Part shown: one piece after another, positions 25,377 to 34,190 of the stretch
How positions within the stretch are numbered: the stretch's first letter is position 1
How the letters are laid out: every line of letters begins with the position of its first letter
NCBI RefSeq assembly: GCF_963666015.1
Contig: NZ_OY762555.1
Span: forward strand, 1,240,001-1,304,000
DNA from: an uncultured Sphaerochaeta sp.
GTDB lineage: Bacteria; Spirochaetota; Spirochaetia; Sphaerochaetales; Sphaerochaetaceae
DNA: 64,000 bases
Direction: 5' to 3'
Translations under genes and position numbers: made by a program
The notes under the pieces: generated by a model
What the model saw: the letters and a program-made list of their open reading frames with translations, nothing else
What the model was told of the DNA's origin: nothing
Database searches by the model: none

Positions 25377-26780
25377 ATGCAAAGCTTTACCCATGACACC
25401 TATATTTCACCTTTTTCTTGGCGCTATGCAAGCGAGGAAATGCGAACCATATTCAGTGAGGAGCACAAGAGAAAGCTCCTTAGGAGGGTTTGGGTTGCCC
25501 TTGCAAGCGCCCAAGCAGAAGCTGGTCTGGTAAAAGCGGGACAGCTCTCTGAGTTGATCGCCCACCAGGAAGACATAGACATCCTTCGAGCCAGCGAGAT
25601 TGAGGCTGAGATTCACCATGACCTGATGGCGGAGATCAAGACCTTCGCAGAACAATGCCCCAATGCTGGCTCAATCATTCATCTTGGGGCAACCAGCATG
25701 GACATCCTGGACAACATGGATGCGATGCGCCTGAAGCAAGCCCTGACCTTGATCATCGAAAAAACCAAAATGCTGCTCGCCCTCTTCGTAGAGAAGATGG
25801 AGACCTATGCAGATACCCCTTGCATGGCATTTACCCATATCCAACCCGCCGAACCCACCACGGTAGGATATCGTCTTGCCCAGACTGCCCAGGACCTCAA
25901 AGAGGACCTTGAAGGTCTCATGGCCGTACAGGCATCGATTCGTGGCAAGGGAATGAAGGGAGCTGTAGGTACCAGTGCAAGTTATACGGAGTTGCTCAAA
26001 GACCGTGCAATGTCTGCCATGGAAATGGAACAACGGGTCATGGAGAACCTTGGACTGGATGCGTTCACCGCTGCCACCCAGGTCTATCCCCGCAAGCAAG
26101 ACTATCGAGTAGGGACAGCACTCAGTTCGCTTGCATGTACCCTCTATAAGTTCTTTATTGACTTCCGTCTCCTCCAGAGCCCACCCATTGGGGAGTGGAG
26201 TGAGCCCTTCGGGGCAAAACAGGTAGGCTCTTCAGCCATGCCTTTCAAACGTAATCCGATCAACAGCGAAAAAATCGACAGCCTCTGCCGGTATATTTCC
26301 GCTCAGAGCGAGGTACTCTGGCAGAACGCAGCTTCAACTCTTCTTGAGCGTACACTCGATGATAGTGCAAACCGTCGTCTGGTGCTTCCCGATATGTTCC
26401 TCGCCCTGGATGAGGTACTCCTGACCGCCAACAAGGTGGTGGGGGGAATGCAGATCCATCAGAGTGGAATTGCACGGAATCTAGAAGCATATGGCATCTT
26501 CGCAGCAAGTGAACGCCTTTTAATGGAACTGGGAAGGAAAGGCGCCAACCGCCAGGAGATGCACGAACTTATCAGGGAGTACAGCCTGAAAGCTTGGGCA
26601 GAGGTACAAGAGGGCAAGCCAAATACCTTGAAGGCTATGCTCACCCAGGATGAGACAGTACTCTCATTTCTATCCAAGGAAGCAGCTCTAGCGACACTTG
26701 ATGCTACCCAATATATTGGGGACAGTGCCCTTCGTACCCGCCTGGTAGCCAAGGAGATTGTCTCCCTGATCAACCGATGA
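25377..26780 (+). CDS. purB: Adenylosuccinate lyase
   Basis: A 467-residue member of the fumarase/aspartase superfamily. It shows the conserved HLGATSMDILDN, AFTHIQPAEPTT (with the catalytic His) and the signature SSAMPFKRNPINSEKI (flexible loop with catalytic Ser). The length and the ASLL-type FSWRYASEEMRTIFSEEHK start fit PurB, which acts twice in AMP synthesis. GGAGG lies five bases before the ATG. It converges with the VTT gene, overlapping it by 11 bp, with no terminator between. Confidence 0.93.
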   Translation: MQSFTHDTYISPFSWRYASEEMRTIFSEEHKRKLLRRVWVALASAQAEAGLVKAGQLSELIAHQEDIDILRASEIEAEIHHDLMAEIKTFAEQCPNAGSIIHLGATSMDILDNMDAMRLKQALTLIIEKTKMLLALFVEKMETYADTPCMAFTHIQPAEPTTVGYRLAQTAQDLKEDLEGLMAVQASIRGKGMKGAVGTSASYTELLKDRAMSAMEMEQRVMENLGLDAFTAATQVYPRKQDYRVGTALSSLACTLYKFFIDFRLLQSPPIGEWSEPFGAKQVGSSAMPFKRNPINSEKIDSLCRYISAQSEVLWQNAASTLLERTLDDSANRRLVLPDMFLALDEVLLTANKVVGGMQIHQSGIARNLEAYGIFAASERLLMELGRKGANRQEMHELIREYSLKAWAEVQEGKPNTLKAMLTQDETVLSFLSKEAALATLDATQYIGDSALRTRLVAKEIVSLINR

Positions 26781-27396
26781 CGATCAGACCTGTAAAAATG
26801 AGGTAATAGATTGCCATACGAGGTAAACGGATAAGGCTGGCAAGCAAGAAGTGATGAACCTTCAGTTCCAGTATCCCTGCCACGGTACAGATTGTAGAGA
26901 AAGGAAGCGGGGTCAATCCACTGATGACAATGGCCCAGATTCCATACTTTGTTATAATCTGCTCGGTATGGGTTCCCGACTGTTTGAGTACCCACTTCCT
27001 GAAAATCGGCATAAGGCCGACAAGTCTTCCAAAGAGATAGGCAAAGAACGCTCCTGCTACCGAGCTCACACCCATCACCAGGATAGCCAGTGCTGGATGC
27101 CACTCCATCACAAATGGCCACATCAGATCCACGGAGAGCGGTAGCACGAAGAGGTCTACGATGAATACGTAGATTGCAACTCCGTGCACCCCAAAGTTCT
27201 CAATGAACTGCTGCACCACCACGTTCTGGTCCCAACCTGAAAGCCTGTAGTACCTGAGGCCAATGAAATACATCCCAAAGATGAAAAGCATCAGGAGAAA
27301 GGTACGCAGGAGGAGTTTACGTACATCCAGCGCCCCATCCTCCTTGAGATACGTTTCTTTCTTGAATAATGATCTCAACCACAATGGCATTATCAT
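26770..27396 (-). CDS. VTT-domain (DedA-like) membrane protein
   Basis: A 208-residue protein with about five hydrophobic segments. The VTT/SNARE-associated Golgi domain pattern is visible in the middle: VDLFVLPLSVDLMWP, GVSSVAGAFFAYLFGRLVG and GLTPLPFSTICTVAGILELKVHHFLLASLIRLPRM. Relatives are DedA/TVP38 proteins with proposed lipid-scramblase or transport roles. Its ATG overlaps the stop of the alanyl-tRNA editing gene (ATGA), so both are translated from one message. Confidence 0.78.
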   Translation of the reverse strand: MIMPLWLRSLFKKETYLKEDGALDVRKLLLRTFLLMLFIFGMYFIGLRYYRLSGWDQNVVVQQFIENFGVHGVAIYVFIVDLFVLPLSVDLMWPFVMEWHPALAILVMGVSSVAGAFFAYLFGRLVGLMPIFRKWVLKQSGTHTEQIITKYGIWAIVISGLTPLPFSTICTVAGILELKVHHFLLASLIRLPRMAIYYLIFTGLIVIG

Positions 27397-28577
27397 ACCA
27401 ACAAATCCTTGAATGTCTTGAGCAGTATGAGCCCTTCGCCTGTTCCCATTCCTTGGTAGAGAGGTGGCTTTCCACCTCCCTTTCCTGCAATGGTTGAGAG
27501 CAGGTTCTGCCGTTGCTTGGAGAAATTCAACAAGAATTCCGCTTCCCCAACCAGGGCAATGAGCCAGAGGACCTGCTCACCATTTTGCTGTACGGCACAG
27601 AGAGCCAAGTTTTCAAACGCTGTGGCAGCCTTACCGATATCTTTGAGAGAGAGTCCCTCCTCTACTTCCCAAAGCACAACTGGCGTTCCTTTTTGCTCAG
27701 GAGCTCCTACAATGCGTTTCTCCAACTCCAGGAATGCCAGCCGTTCATTGCACTTCTTCAATGCACTCTTATCAGAAGAGGCCTGGGTTACAGCCTTACT
27801 CGCTGTCTCAACCAAATCTTCCACCGGGGATGAGAAGAGAGCACCCAGTTGTTCTACGATACGCTCCTTCTTGCGAATCTCTTCCCGGGCGATTGCTCCA
27901 ATGGTAAAGATGAGTCTGACATGTCCCCTGATCATCTCTTGTCCCTCATAGTGGAAGAGATCAATCTCCTTGGTGTTTGCAACGTGAAGCCCTCCGCAGG
28001 CAACAGTGTCGGTATCATCAACGACCACCAGTCTTACCCCGTCCCCTTCTACTTTGATCGACCTTCTCAGGTCCAAGGCCTGTGCACTTTGCTGGGTATG
28101 CACTTCATAGGAGACAGGCTTTGCTTCTCGTACACTCTGGTTCACCAGATCCTCCAGTGCATAGCAAATAGTGAGTGGGATATCCTTCCTATCGGTCTCT
28201 ATGGTAAGGATTCGCTCCCCCTGGTGCACACTGACCGTCGCTATGGAGAAGTGGTGGAACAGCAATCCACTGGCCACATGCTGGGCTGTGTGCATTTGCA
28301 TATAGTGGTAACGGTGTTCCCAGTCAAGGACAATGTCCACAGTGTCCCCAACGGAGAAGTCTGGGTCTGTCACCTGATGGTAAATGGTATAATCCTCATC
28401 CTTGATGGTATCAAGGAGGGGCTTTCCTGCAATAGTGCCCCTGTCTCCTGCCTGGCCTCCCCCCTCAGGGTAGCAGATGGTCTTGTCCAAGACGACTCCC
28501 TTTTCTGTAATGGAGGTGACAACGGCCTGGAGTGTCCGCTGATAGGGTTCTTCATAATAGATAGGTTTTGAATGCAT
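27393..28577 (-). CDS. Alanyl-tRNA editing protein (AlaX-L type, with DHHA1 domain)
   Basis: A 394-residue trans-editing protein that would hydrolyse mischarged Ser- or Gly-tRNA-Ala. The N-terminal AlaRS-like second additional domain has the zinc motif HTAQH (in MQMHTAQHVASG) and the distal CGGLH, the four usual ligands. The C-terminal third is a DHHA1-like region with a GGGKP motif (AGKGGGKPPLYQG). It lacks the aminoacylation domain. GAAGGA precedes the ATG at 28577. It sits 16 bp after the TRIC-like gene and overlaps the VTT gene. Confidence 0.85.
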   Translation of the reverse strand: MHSKPIYYEEPYQRTLQAVVTSITEKGVVLDKTICYPEGGGQAGDRGTIAGKPLLDTIKDEDYTIYHQVTDPDFSVGDTVDIVLDWEHRYHYMQMHTAQHVASGLLFHHFSIATVSVHQGERILTIETDRKDIPLTICYALEDLVNQSVREAKPVSYEVHTQQSAQALDLRRSIKVEGDGVRLVVVDDTDTVACGGLHVANTKEIDLFHYEGQEMIRGHVRLIFTIGAIAREEIRKKERIVEQLGALFSSPVEDLVETASKAVTQASSDKSALKKCNERLAFLELEKRIVGAPEQKGTPVVLWEVEEGLSLKDIGKAATAFENLALCAVQQNGEQVLWLIALVGEAEFLLNFSKQRQNLLSTIAGKGGGKPPLYQGMGTGEGLILLKTFKDLLV

Positions 28578-28593
28578 GTTCAGTCCTTCAATT

Positions 28594-29244
28594 TCAATGG
28601 AGTGTTTGCTCGTCGTCCACCGGTAAGGCAGTACTTGCCACGGGGAGGTGGAAGTTGTACCTGATCGCAACGATGCGAATCAGGAAGACTACACTACTCG
28701 CTATGATGAATTTGCTCAAGAGTCCAAGTCCCGTCATTTCGAGTGCCAAATAGAGGATACCTCCCAAGAGGCTGGCTGTCGCGTAAAAGTCACTGGTAAG
28801 TACGGTTGGAATTGAGCGGCTCATGACATCACGAACAACCCCTCCTCCGACTGCAGAAAAGACACCGCAAAGCAGTTGCCCTACCGGCCCAATGCCAAAC
28901 ATTGCCCCTTTTGCAACACCAAGGGCGGTGAATACGCCCAGTCCGAGGGAATCGGCAAAAAGGATGACTCTCCAACGACCCACGAATTTGGGGGAGAGGA
29001 AGAATACGGCCAGACCAGTACCGACGCAGATGAGTATATATGCACTGTTGGAAAAAGCCGCCACCGGGGTTGCCCCGATCGCCGCATCCCTAAGCATGCC
29101 TCCCCCACACCCGACTGTGCAGGCAAAAACAACTACTCCCAGAATGTCCAACTTGAGGCGCACCCCTTTTACTGCACCAGTTATGGCAAAGATAAAGGTG
29201 CCCAGCAGGTCAAAGAGGTAGATGATGTTTTGCTCCAGTTCCAT
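28594..29244 (-). CDS. TRIC-like (UPF0126/YadS) cation channel protein
   Basis: A 216-residue protein with about seven membrane segments. It has the duplicated TRIC family pattern: FDLLGTFIFAITGAVKG with GCGGGMLRDA in the first half, and SLGLGVFTALGVAKG with GGGVVRDVMSRSIP in the second. Bacterial TRIC proteins form trimeric potassium-selective channels; earlier annotation is UPF0126. First gene of a three-gene minus-strand operon. Confidence 0.88.
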   Translation of the reverse strand: MELEQNIIYLFDLLGTFIFAITGAVKGVRLKLDILGVVVFACTVGCGGGMLRDAAIGATPVAAFSNSAYILICVGTGLAVFFLSPKFVGRWRVILFADSLGLGVFTALGVAKGAMFGIGPVGQLLCGVFSAVGGGVVRDVMSRSIPTVLTSDFYATASLLGGILYLALEMTGLGLLSKFIIASSVVFLIRIVAIRYNFHLPVASTALPVDDEQTLH

Positions 29245-29324
29245 GGGTTGAGGGTATCACCAAACCATGACTTGTCCAAGATGGAGAACTGTACTATCTT
29301 TACTAAGGTCTAGAGGAGAAAGTT

Positions 29325-29924
29325 ATGGCAATAATCAAATCTGCATGGGAACTGGCCTTGGAGAAGACGGAAAACTTACAGGCCGACCCAAAGAAAATTA
29401 AGAAAGAACAGCTCGTCAAGGAGGGCAGACAACTTGCAGCGACCTTCCTCATGGATATAGATGCCACAAAGGAAGGAACTGCGAAGCAGTATGCTTCCTT
29501 TGCTGGAGAAGAGAGAGATGCAGTAAAGGAAGGAATGGTTATCACATTCCTGTCCAACCTATCCCTCCCTCGCAGTGCTGCCTACAAGGAATCCTTTTCC
29601 AAGGTCCTGGAACTAGGAGAAATCCTCGGTGAGGGTAATGAGGAACTGAAAGAGATGCTTGGGCAAATAGAGGGCTTCTTCAGCCAGTATCTGGAAAACC
29701 AGGAAGACTTGATCGAAAGGATGAAGCAACAGTTTGCTCCCCACCTTCAGCAGAAGCAGGCTCAGTTGCAACAACAGTATGGCCCCAATTTCACGCTCCG
29801 TCCTGAGCAGGATCCTGAGTTCATGAAGCTTCTGGACAAGCAGCTTGGTCAGCTTGATGAGCAGTACACCAATATCCTGAACCAGGTGAAAGGTCAGATA
29901 AAACAAATTCTGGGTGTCGACTAA
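29325..29924 (+). CDS. DUF6657-like spirochaete protein, Gln-rich and helical
   Basis: A 199-residue soluble protein with no signal peptide. The N-terminal half (AIIKSAWELALEKTENLQADPKKIKKEQLVKEGRQLAATFL) resembles proteins annotated DUF6657 in spirochaetes, and the C-terminal half is strongly helical and Gln-rich (PHLQQKQAQLQQQYGPN), likely a coiled coil. Function unknown. AGGAG precedes the ATG; it is a single-gene unit closed by a clear terminator. Confidence 0.7.
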   Translation: MAIIKSAWELALEKTENLQADPKKIKKEQLVKEGRQLAATFLMDIDATKEGTAKQYASFAGEERDAVKEGMVITFLSNLSLPRSAAYKESFSKVLELGEILGEGNEELKEMLGQIEGFFSQYLENQEDLIERMKQQFAPHLQQKQAQLQQQYGPNFTLRPEQDPEFMKLLDKQLGQLDEQYTNILNQVKGQIKQILGVD

Positions 29925-29949
29925 AAACAAGATAATAGTCCTGATTGAG

Positions 29950-29976
29950 AGCCTTCCGCTAGTCGGAAGGCTTTTT
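29950..29976 (+). terminator. Intrinsic terminator
   Basis: Perfect nine-bp stem AGCCTTCCG (29950-29958) with CGGAAGGCT (29964-29972), 5-nt loop, then TTTT. Confidence 0.88.
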
Positions 29977-30041
29977 ATAGCTGTCAGTATATATACCATG
30001 CCAGCTTTTCCAAAAACAACAAAGTACAACAATTTTATATC

Positions 30042-30069
30042 TTGACACACTCCCATTCTGTGATAATCT
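30042..30069 (+). promoter_or_regulatory. Probable promoter of the glycan ABC/hydrolase operon
   Basis: TTGACA at 30042-30047 and TAATCT at 30064-30069 with a 16-base spacer. It is followed by the operator-like repeats at 30079 and 30140. Confidence 0.45.
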
Positions 30070-30078
30070 ACCTTTAAG

Positions 30079-30097
30079 TGGTTCTATTAAAGAACCA
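30079..30097. promoter_or_regulatory. Candidate GntR operator
   Basis: Perfect inverted repeat TGGTTCT-ATTAA-AGAACCA just downstream of the predicted transcription start. The half-site TGGTTCTTTT recurs at about 30141-30150. Operators of FadR-branch GntR regulators often have TGGT/ACCA ends, and one such regulator is encoded in this operon (33451). Confidence 0.5.
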
Positions 30098-30212
30098 ATA
30101 TATCTGAAAACTATAAGATTTATTCATTTTTTATAACAAAAGTGGTTCTTTTCTTGGACATTAAACAAGTGAGTATTTCCCATGGTCATGGGAAAAAAAT
30201 AAGGAGAATTGT

Positions 30213-31556
30213 ATGAAAAAAATGGTACGGTTGGCTATGCTGGTTGCCATGTTGGCAATCATGGGTGGACTGTTCGCAGCAGGATCTGCTGAGAAGGAAC
30301 AAGCCACAGAGCTCCGGTTTATCGATGTCTCTCCCAGTCCTACCCGGCAGGAGTATTTCACAAACACCTTCGACAAATTCAAACAGGAAACCGGTATTTC
30401 CGTGATCTATGAAAGTGTTCCTTGGGACGATGCAGCTAACAAGCTGACCGTACTTGGTGCATCTAATCAGCTTCCCGATGTCATGACCACCTGGGCTGGC
30501 TGGCTTGGCCAGTTTACTGAGGCCGGTTGGGTCGTACCACTCTCCGACTATATCGGAGATACGAGCGACGAGTATGCAAAAACTGTCACCGAACTAGTAT
30601 GGAAAGCAGAACAGGAACTGTATGGCAACATCTATACGATTCCTGATGGCATGATGGTTAAGGGCGTATTTGTTCGGAAGGATTGGGCAGAAGATGCCGG
30701 TCTTGACCTGGATATGGAAAAAGGCTGGACGTACAGCGAGTATTTTGACGCAGTATATGCTCTCACTGATCGTTCCAAGAATCATTACGGAACTTCATTC
30801 CGTGGTTCCCGCGGTGCATTCGATCCCTTGTTTGTCTACCTGGAGAGTCTTAATGGCGGATCAGCATATGCAGCAGATGGATCTTCATTGATGAAAGACC
30901 AAGAAGCTATCGATGCATATAAGAAGTGGATGGACCTCTATCTTGATGGAACAGCTCCAAAAGATGCGATCAACTGGGGCTTCGTAGAAATGGTTGACAA
31001 CTTCTGCGGTGGTCTTACCGGTACCTTGATCAACGATAGTGAGGTGGCTGCTACTTGTCTTGAAAGAATGGAAGATGATGAATGGATGGTTATGCCCATG
31101 CCTAAGAGCGATAAGGATGGAAAAATCTACAATACCGTCAATTCACCATATGCATACTCGATCAGTTCATCCTCGAAGAACAAGGATGCCGCTTGGCAAC
31201 TCATCCAGTTCCTCACAAGACCGGACAACAATATCGAGTATTGTAAGCTTACCGGCTTGATCCCCATCAAGACAGCCATCGGCGACGATCCTCTCTATGG
31301 TCCAAATGGTCCCTATGCAGCCTTCGTACAACAGCTGAATGACCCTGATATGGTTGTCCCTGTTGCATTTGGCCCCTTCAACTATACTGATATGCACCAA
31401 GGCATGATGCATGAAGAGATGCAGAAGTATATGTTGGGCAAGCAAGATGCAAGGACTTCCCTGTTCAATGTCGTGAATGAACTCGAAAAGAGAATGAAAG
31501 CATATTTGGCTGAGAATCCGGGCTCTTCCGTGGAACAGCCGAAGGGATTGCAATAA
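30213..31556 (+). CDS. Sugar ABC transporter substrate-binding protein
   Basis: A 447-residue extracellular solute-binding protein (family 1). The signal peptide (MKKMVRLAMLVAMLAIMGGLFAAG) leaves a mature end AAGSAEKEQ, the style of spirochaete binding proteins. FDKFKQETGISVIYESVPWDDAANKLTV and PDVMTTWAGWLGQFTEAGWVVPLSDY are typical of the family. With the two permeases and the glycosidases downstream it probably binds an oligosaccharide carrying fucose or a similar deoxysugar. AAGGAG precedes the ATG. Confidence 0.88.
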   Translation: MKKMVRLAMLVAMLAIMGGLFAAGSAEKEQATELRFIDVSPSPTRQEYFTNTFDKFKQETGISVIYESVPWDDAANKLTVLGASNQLPDVMTTWAGWLGQFTEAGWVVPLSDYIGDTSDEYAKTVTELVWKAEQELYGNIYTIPDGMMVKGVFVRKDWAEDAGLDLDMEKGWTYSEYFDAVYALTDRSKNHYGTSFRGSRGAFDPLFVYLESLNGGSAYAADGSSLMKDQEAIDAYKKWMDLYLDGTAPKDAINWGFVEMVDNFCGGLTGTLINDSEVAATCLERMEDDEWMVMPMPKSDKDGKIYNTVNSPYAYSISSSSKNKDAAWQLIQFLTRPDNNIEYCKLTGLIPIKTAIGDDPLYGPNGPYAAFVQQLNDPDMVVPVAFGPFNYTDMHQGMMHEEMQKYMLGKQDARTSLFNVVNELEKRMKAYLAENPGSSVEQPKGLQ

Positions 31557-31568
31557 AACGTAGTATAG

Positions 31569-31595
31569 TGGTACTGCAGGAATCCTGCAGTACCA
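31569..31595 (+). other. Intercistronic hairpin between binding-protein and permease genes
   Basis: Perfect 12-bp stem TGGTACTGCAGG (31569-31580), 3-nt loop, complement (31584-31595). No T-run follows, so it is more likely an mRNA-stabilising or attenuating element than a full terminator. Confidence 0.7.
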
Positions 31596-31613
31596 TTCAA
31601 TAATTAGAGGGAA

Positions 31614-32609
31614 ATGGATATGGGTATACTAGTTCTGTATTTAGTTGTTGTCGCAATTCTCTGTACTTTGGGAATTGCGCTGATAAGGAAACATGCAAAA
31701 AGACATGCAATGGCTTGGGAAAGCCTTGCCATGAAGAGAAAAACTGAACCCTATCTATTTCTCCTTCCCACGTTAATTCCGTTGATTCTTATGTTTGGAT
31801 ATCCCTTGATAAATAGTTTTATCATGGCATTCCAAGATTATAAACTTTCCGCCCCAGGGAAAAACCACTTCAATGGATTTGCAAATTTCCAGAAATTATT
31901 TTCAGAAACTGATATTTGGTTGATCATTAAGAACTCTTTCATCTACGTAATCATTTCAGTAGCAGGACAGTTCTTACTCGGGCTAACCTTGGCAATGGCT
32001 TTGAACAAGCAGTTCAGGTTTCGAGGATTATACCAAGCAATCATCTTCCTTCCTTGGTCCTTCTCTGCATTTGTAATTGGTCTTATGCACCGTTGGTCAT
32101 TTAATGGTGAATACGGTGTAGTGAATGACCTATTGCTGAAATTCAACATTGTTTCTGAGAAGATTGCTTGGTTGGGAACACCTGGATTTTCGCTTGCAGT
32201 AGTCATCATAGCTATGATCTGGATGGGGATCCCGTTCTTTGCCATTATGATTCTTGCCGCCCTACAGTCCATTCCTGCCAATATTTATGAAGCATCCCAT
32301 ATTGATGGATGCGGTCCGATCAGACGATTCTTCCTCATTACGATCCCGTATATCAAACCGACGGTAATCATTACCATCCTGCTCAGGACCATCTGGATTT
32401 TCAACTCATTTGATTTGATCGTAGTCATTACAAACGGAGGTCCTGCCAACTATTCACAGACACTTCCCTCGTACATGTATACAAAGGCCTTCTCCAGTTA
32501 TGACTTTGGATTGGCTTCGGCGTTGGGCGTAGTACTCATGGTCTTCCTGGCTTTGTATGTACTGATATTCTTAAAGTCAACCAATTACAACAAAGCGGGG
32601 AATTTCTAA
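31614..32609 (+). CDS. Sugar ABC transporter permease (MalF-like)
   Basis: A 331-residue integral membrane protein with an N-terminal helix, a KRKTEPYLFLLPTLIPLILMFGYPLINSF segment and about six further helices. The EAA loop for contact with the ATPase reads EASHIDGCGPIRRFFLITIPYIKP. An ATG two codons downstream (31620) is better spaced from GAGGG and may be the true start. Its stop overlaps the next gene's ATG (TAATG). Confidence 0.88.
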   Translation: MDMGILVLYLVVVAILCTLGIALIRKHAKRHAMAWESLAMKRKTEPYLFLLPTLIPLILMFGYPLINSFIMAFQDYKLSAPGKNHFNGFANFQKLFSETDIWLIIKNSFIYVIISVAGQFLLGLTLAMALNKQFRFRGLYQAIIFLPWSFSAFVIGLMHRWSFNGEYGVVNDLLLKFNIVSEKIAWLGTPGFSLAVVIIAMIWMGIPFFAIMILAALQSIPANIYEASHIDGCGPIRRFFLITIPYIKPTVIITILLRTIWIFNSFDLIVVITNGGPANYSQTLPSYMYTKAFSSYDFGLASALGVVLMVFLALYVLIFLKSTNYNKAGNF

Positions 32610-33454
32610 TGAAAAACTATAGAATTGTAAAACGAATCGGTAATCTTGGAAGAGCGCTTATCCTGCTATTTTTCCTGCTTTTAGTGTTGATGCCAATCTA
32701 TTGGATGGCTATTACCTCTCTCAAGACGAATTCTGAGATTATTGACACACAGACGGTCACATACTATCCACATGAAACAACTGCCGATAATTATGTACAG
32801 TTATTTGAATTGTATGATTACAAGAGCATGCTGGTTAATAGTTTGATCGTGTCAACTTCCACAGGCTTGTGTATTACCATGCTCTCCATACTCGGTGGGT
32901 ACGGCCTTGCCAGATACTCCTTCGGCGGGAAGACAACCATGCTGCTCTTCTTTCTCGTCACGCAGATGATTCCACTCATCCTTGTAATCATCCCGTTATA
33001 TGTAATCTTTGCAAAGATGGGTATCATTAATACGAGGCTGAGCCTATTCCTGTTCTATCTCATCGCAAACCTCCCTTTCTGTGTCATCACCATGAGGAGT
33101 TTCTTTGAAAGGATTCCTTATACATTGGAAGAAGCAGCGTATGTGGATGGATGTTCCAAGATGATGACGTTGGTACGGATCATTCTTCCGGTCATGTTCC
33201 CTGGTATTGTTGCTGTCTTCGTTTTTGCATTCATTGGAGCCTGGAATGAACTGATTGCCGGAACCATCTTCATCAACACAAGCAATCTTTGGACAATCCC
33301 GGTCGGCTTGAAGTCCTTAATTGGGAAATATGATGTAAAATGGGGAGTGCTTATGGCCGGCGGCATGTGTGCACTTCTGCCAACGGCAATCATGTTCGCG
33401 TTCATGCAGAAATTTGTTGTAGACGGATTGACCGCGGGAGCAGTAAAAGAATGA
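32609..33454 (+). CDS. Sugar ABC transporter permease (MalG-like)
   Basis: A 281-residue permease with six membrane segments and the EAA loop EEAAYVDGCSKMMTLVRIILPVMFPGI. The C-terminal ADGLTAGAVKE-like ending (VVDGLTAGAVKE) is the MalG/UgpE hallmark. It is coupled to the first permease by one base and to the GntR gene by an ATGA overlap. No ATPase gene is present in the operon, so a shared MsmX/UgpC-type ATPase elsewhere must energise the importer. Confidence 0.88.
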   Translation: MKNYRIVKRIGNLGRALILLFFLLLVLMPIYWMAITSLKTNSEIIDTQTVTYYPHETTADNYVQLFELYDYKSMLVNSLIVSTSTGLCITMLSILGGYGLARYSFGGKTTMLLFFLVTQMIPLILVIIPLYVIFAKMGIINTRLSLFLFYLIANLPFCVITMRSFFERIPYTLEEAAYVDGCSKMMTLVRIILPVMFPGIVAVFVFAFIGAWNELIAGTIFINTSNLWTIPVGLKSLIGKYDVKWGVLMAGGMCALLPTAIMFAFMQKFVVDGLTAGAVKE

Positions 33455-34173
33455 GTACGATGCCTATTACCCAATCATTCAAACCAATTGCAAAGGATTC
33501 GTTATACGAAAAAGTAACGGATGCTATCATCAGCTACATCTACCGTAATGGATTGAAGATCGGTGACAAACTACCAGGAGAACGTCAATTGGCCCAAGAG
33601 CTCGAGGTAGGCAGGAACTCCGTACGCCAGGGACTCTGCCAACTTGAAGAGAACGGTATTATTACCAGAATGGTGGGAAAGGGTGCGTTTGTTAAGCGAG
33701 AGGTTACTGCAGACTCAGTAGAACTCAAACTCATGCGTGTCGATTATCAAGACCTGTTGGAAATCAAGATCAACATCGAAGAACTAGCAATCAAAAGGGC
33801 TGTGGAGCATGCAACAGATGAGCAAATTGCTCGGTTGAGGGAAATCGGGGAGGAACTGAACACCCTGGCAAAGGCAGGGACATTCTCTCATACGTTGGAC
33901 AAGAAATTCCACACGGCTCTCCTGGAATGTGCAGGCAGCCCCACACTCACACAGATGGTCCTCTCCTTGGTAGATTCCCTGGATAGTTACACAAAAGTCC
34001 TGGGGAATGTCTCTGACATTTGGGTCAAGACCATTCCGTTCCATCTCGATATCGTATCGGCCTTGGAACAACGACAAGTTTCCTATGCAATAGCTGCGCA
34101 CCAATACATCTATCACTATGATATGGAAGTTCTAAACGGTCTCGCAGAAAAAACAGAACCAAAAGCAAACTAA
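33451..34173 (+). CDS. GntR-family (FadR/FCD branch) transcription regulator
   Basis: A 240-residue regulator. The N-terminal winged helix (SLYEKVTDAIISYIYRNGLKIGDKLPGERQLAQELEVGRNSVRQGLCQLEENGIITRMVGKGAFV, about 13-77) is clear GntR. The rest is an all-helical FCD ligand domain with likely metal ligands (KKFHTALLECAG… and HLDIVSALEQRQ…AAHQYIYHY). It overlaps the permease stop by four bases. Being inside the operon, it likely senses an imported sugar or breakdown product and acts at 30079. Confidence 0.85.
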   Translation: MSTMPITQSFKPIAKDSLYEKVTDAIISYIYRNGLKIGDKLPGERQLAQELEVGRNSVRQGLCQLEENGIITRMVGKGAFVKREVTADSVELKLMRVDYQDLLEIKINIEELAIKRAVEHATDEQIARLREIGEELNTLAKAGTFSHTLDKKFHTALLECAGSPTLTQMVLSLVDSLDSYTKVLGNVSDIWVKTIPFHLDIVSALEQRQVSYAIAAHQYIYHYDMEVLNGLAEKTEPKAN

Positions 34174-34190
34174 TGAGGGGGGTCACTCGT

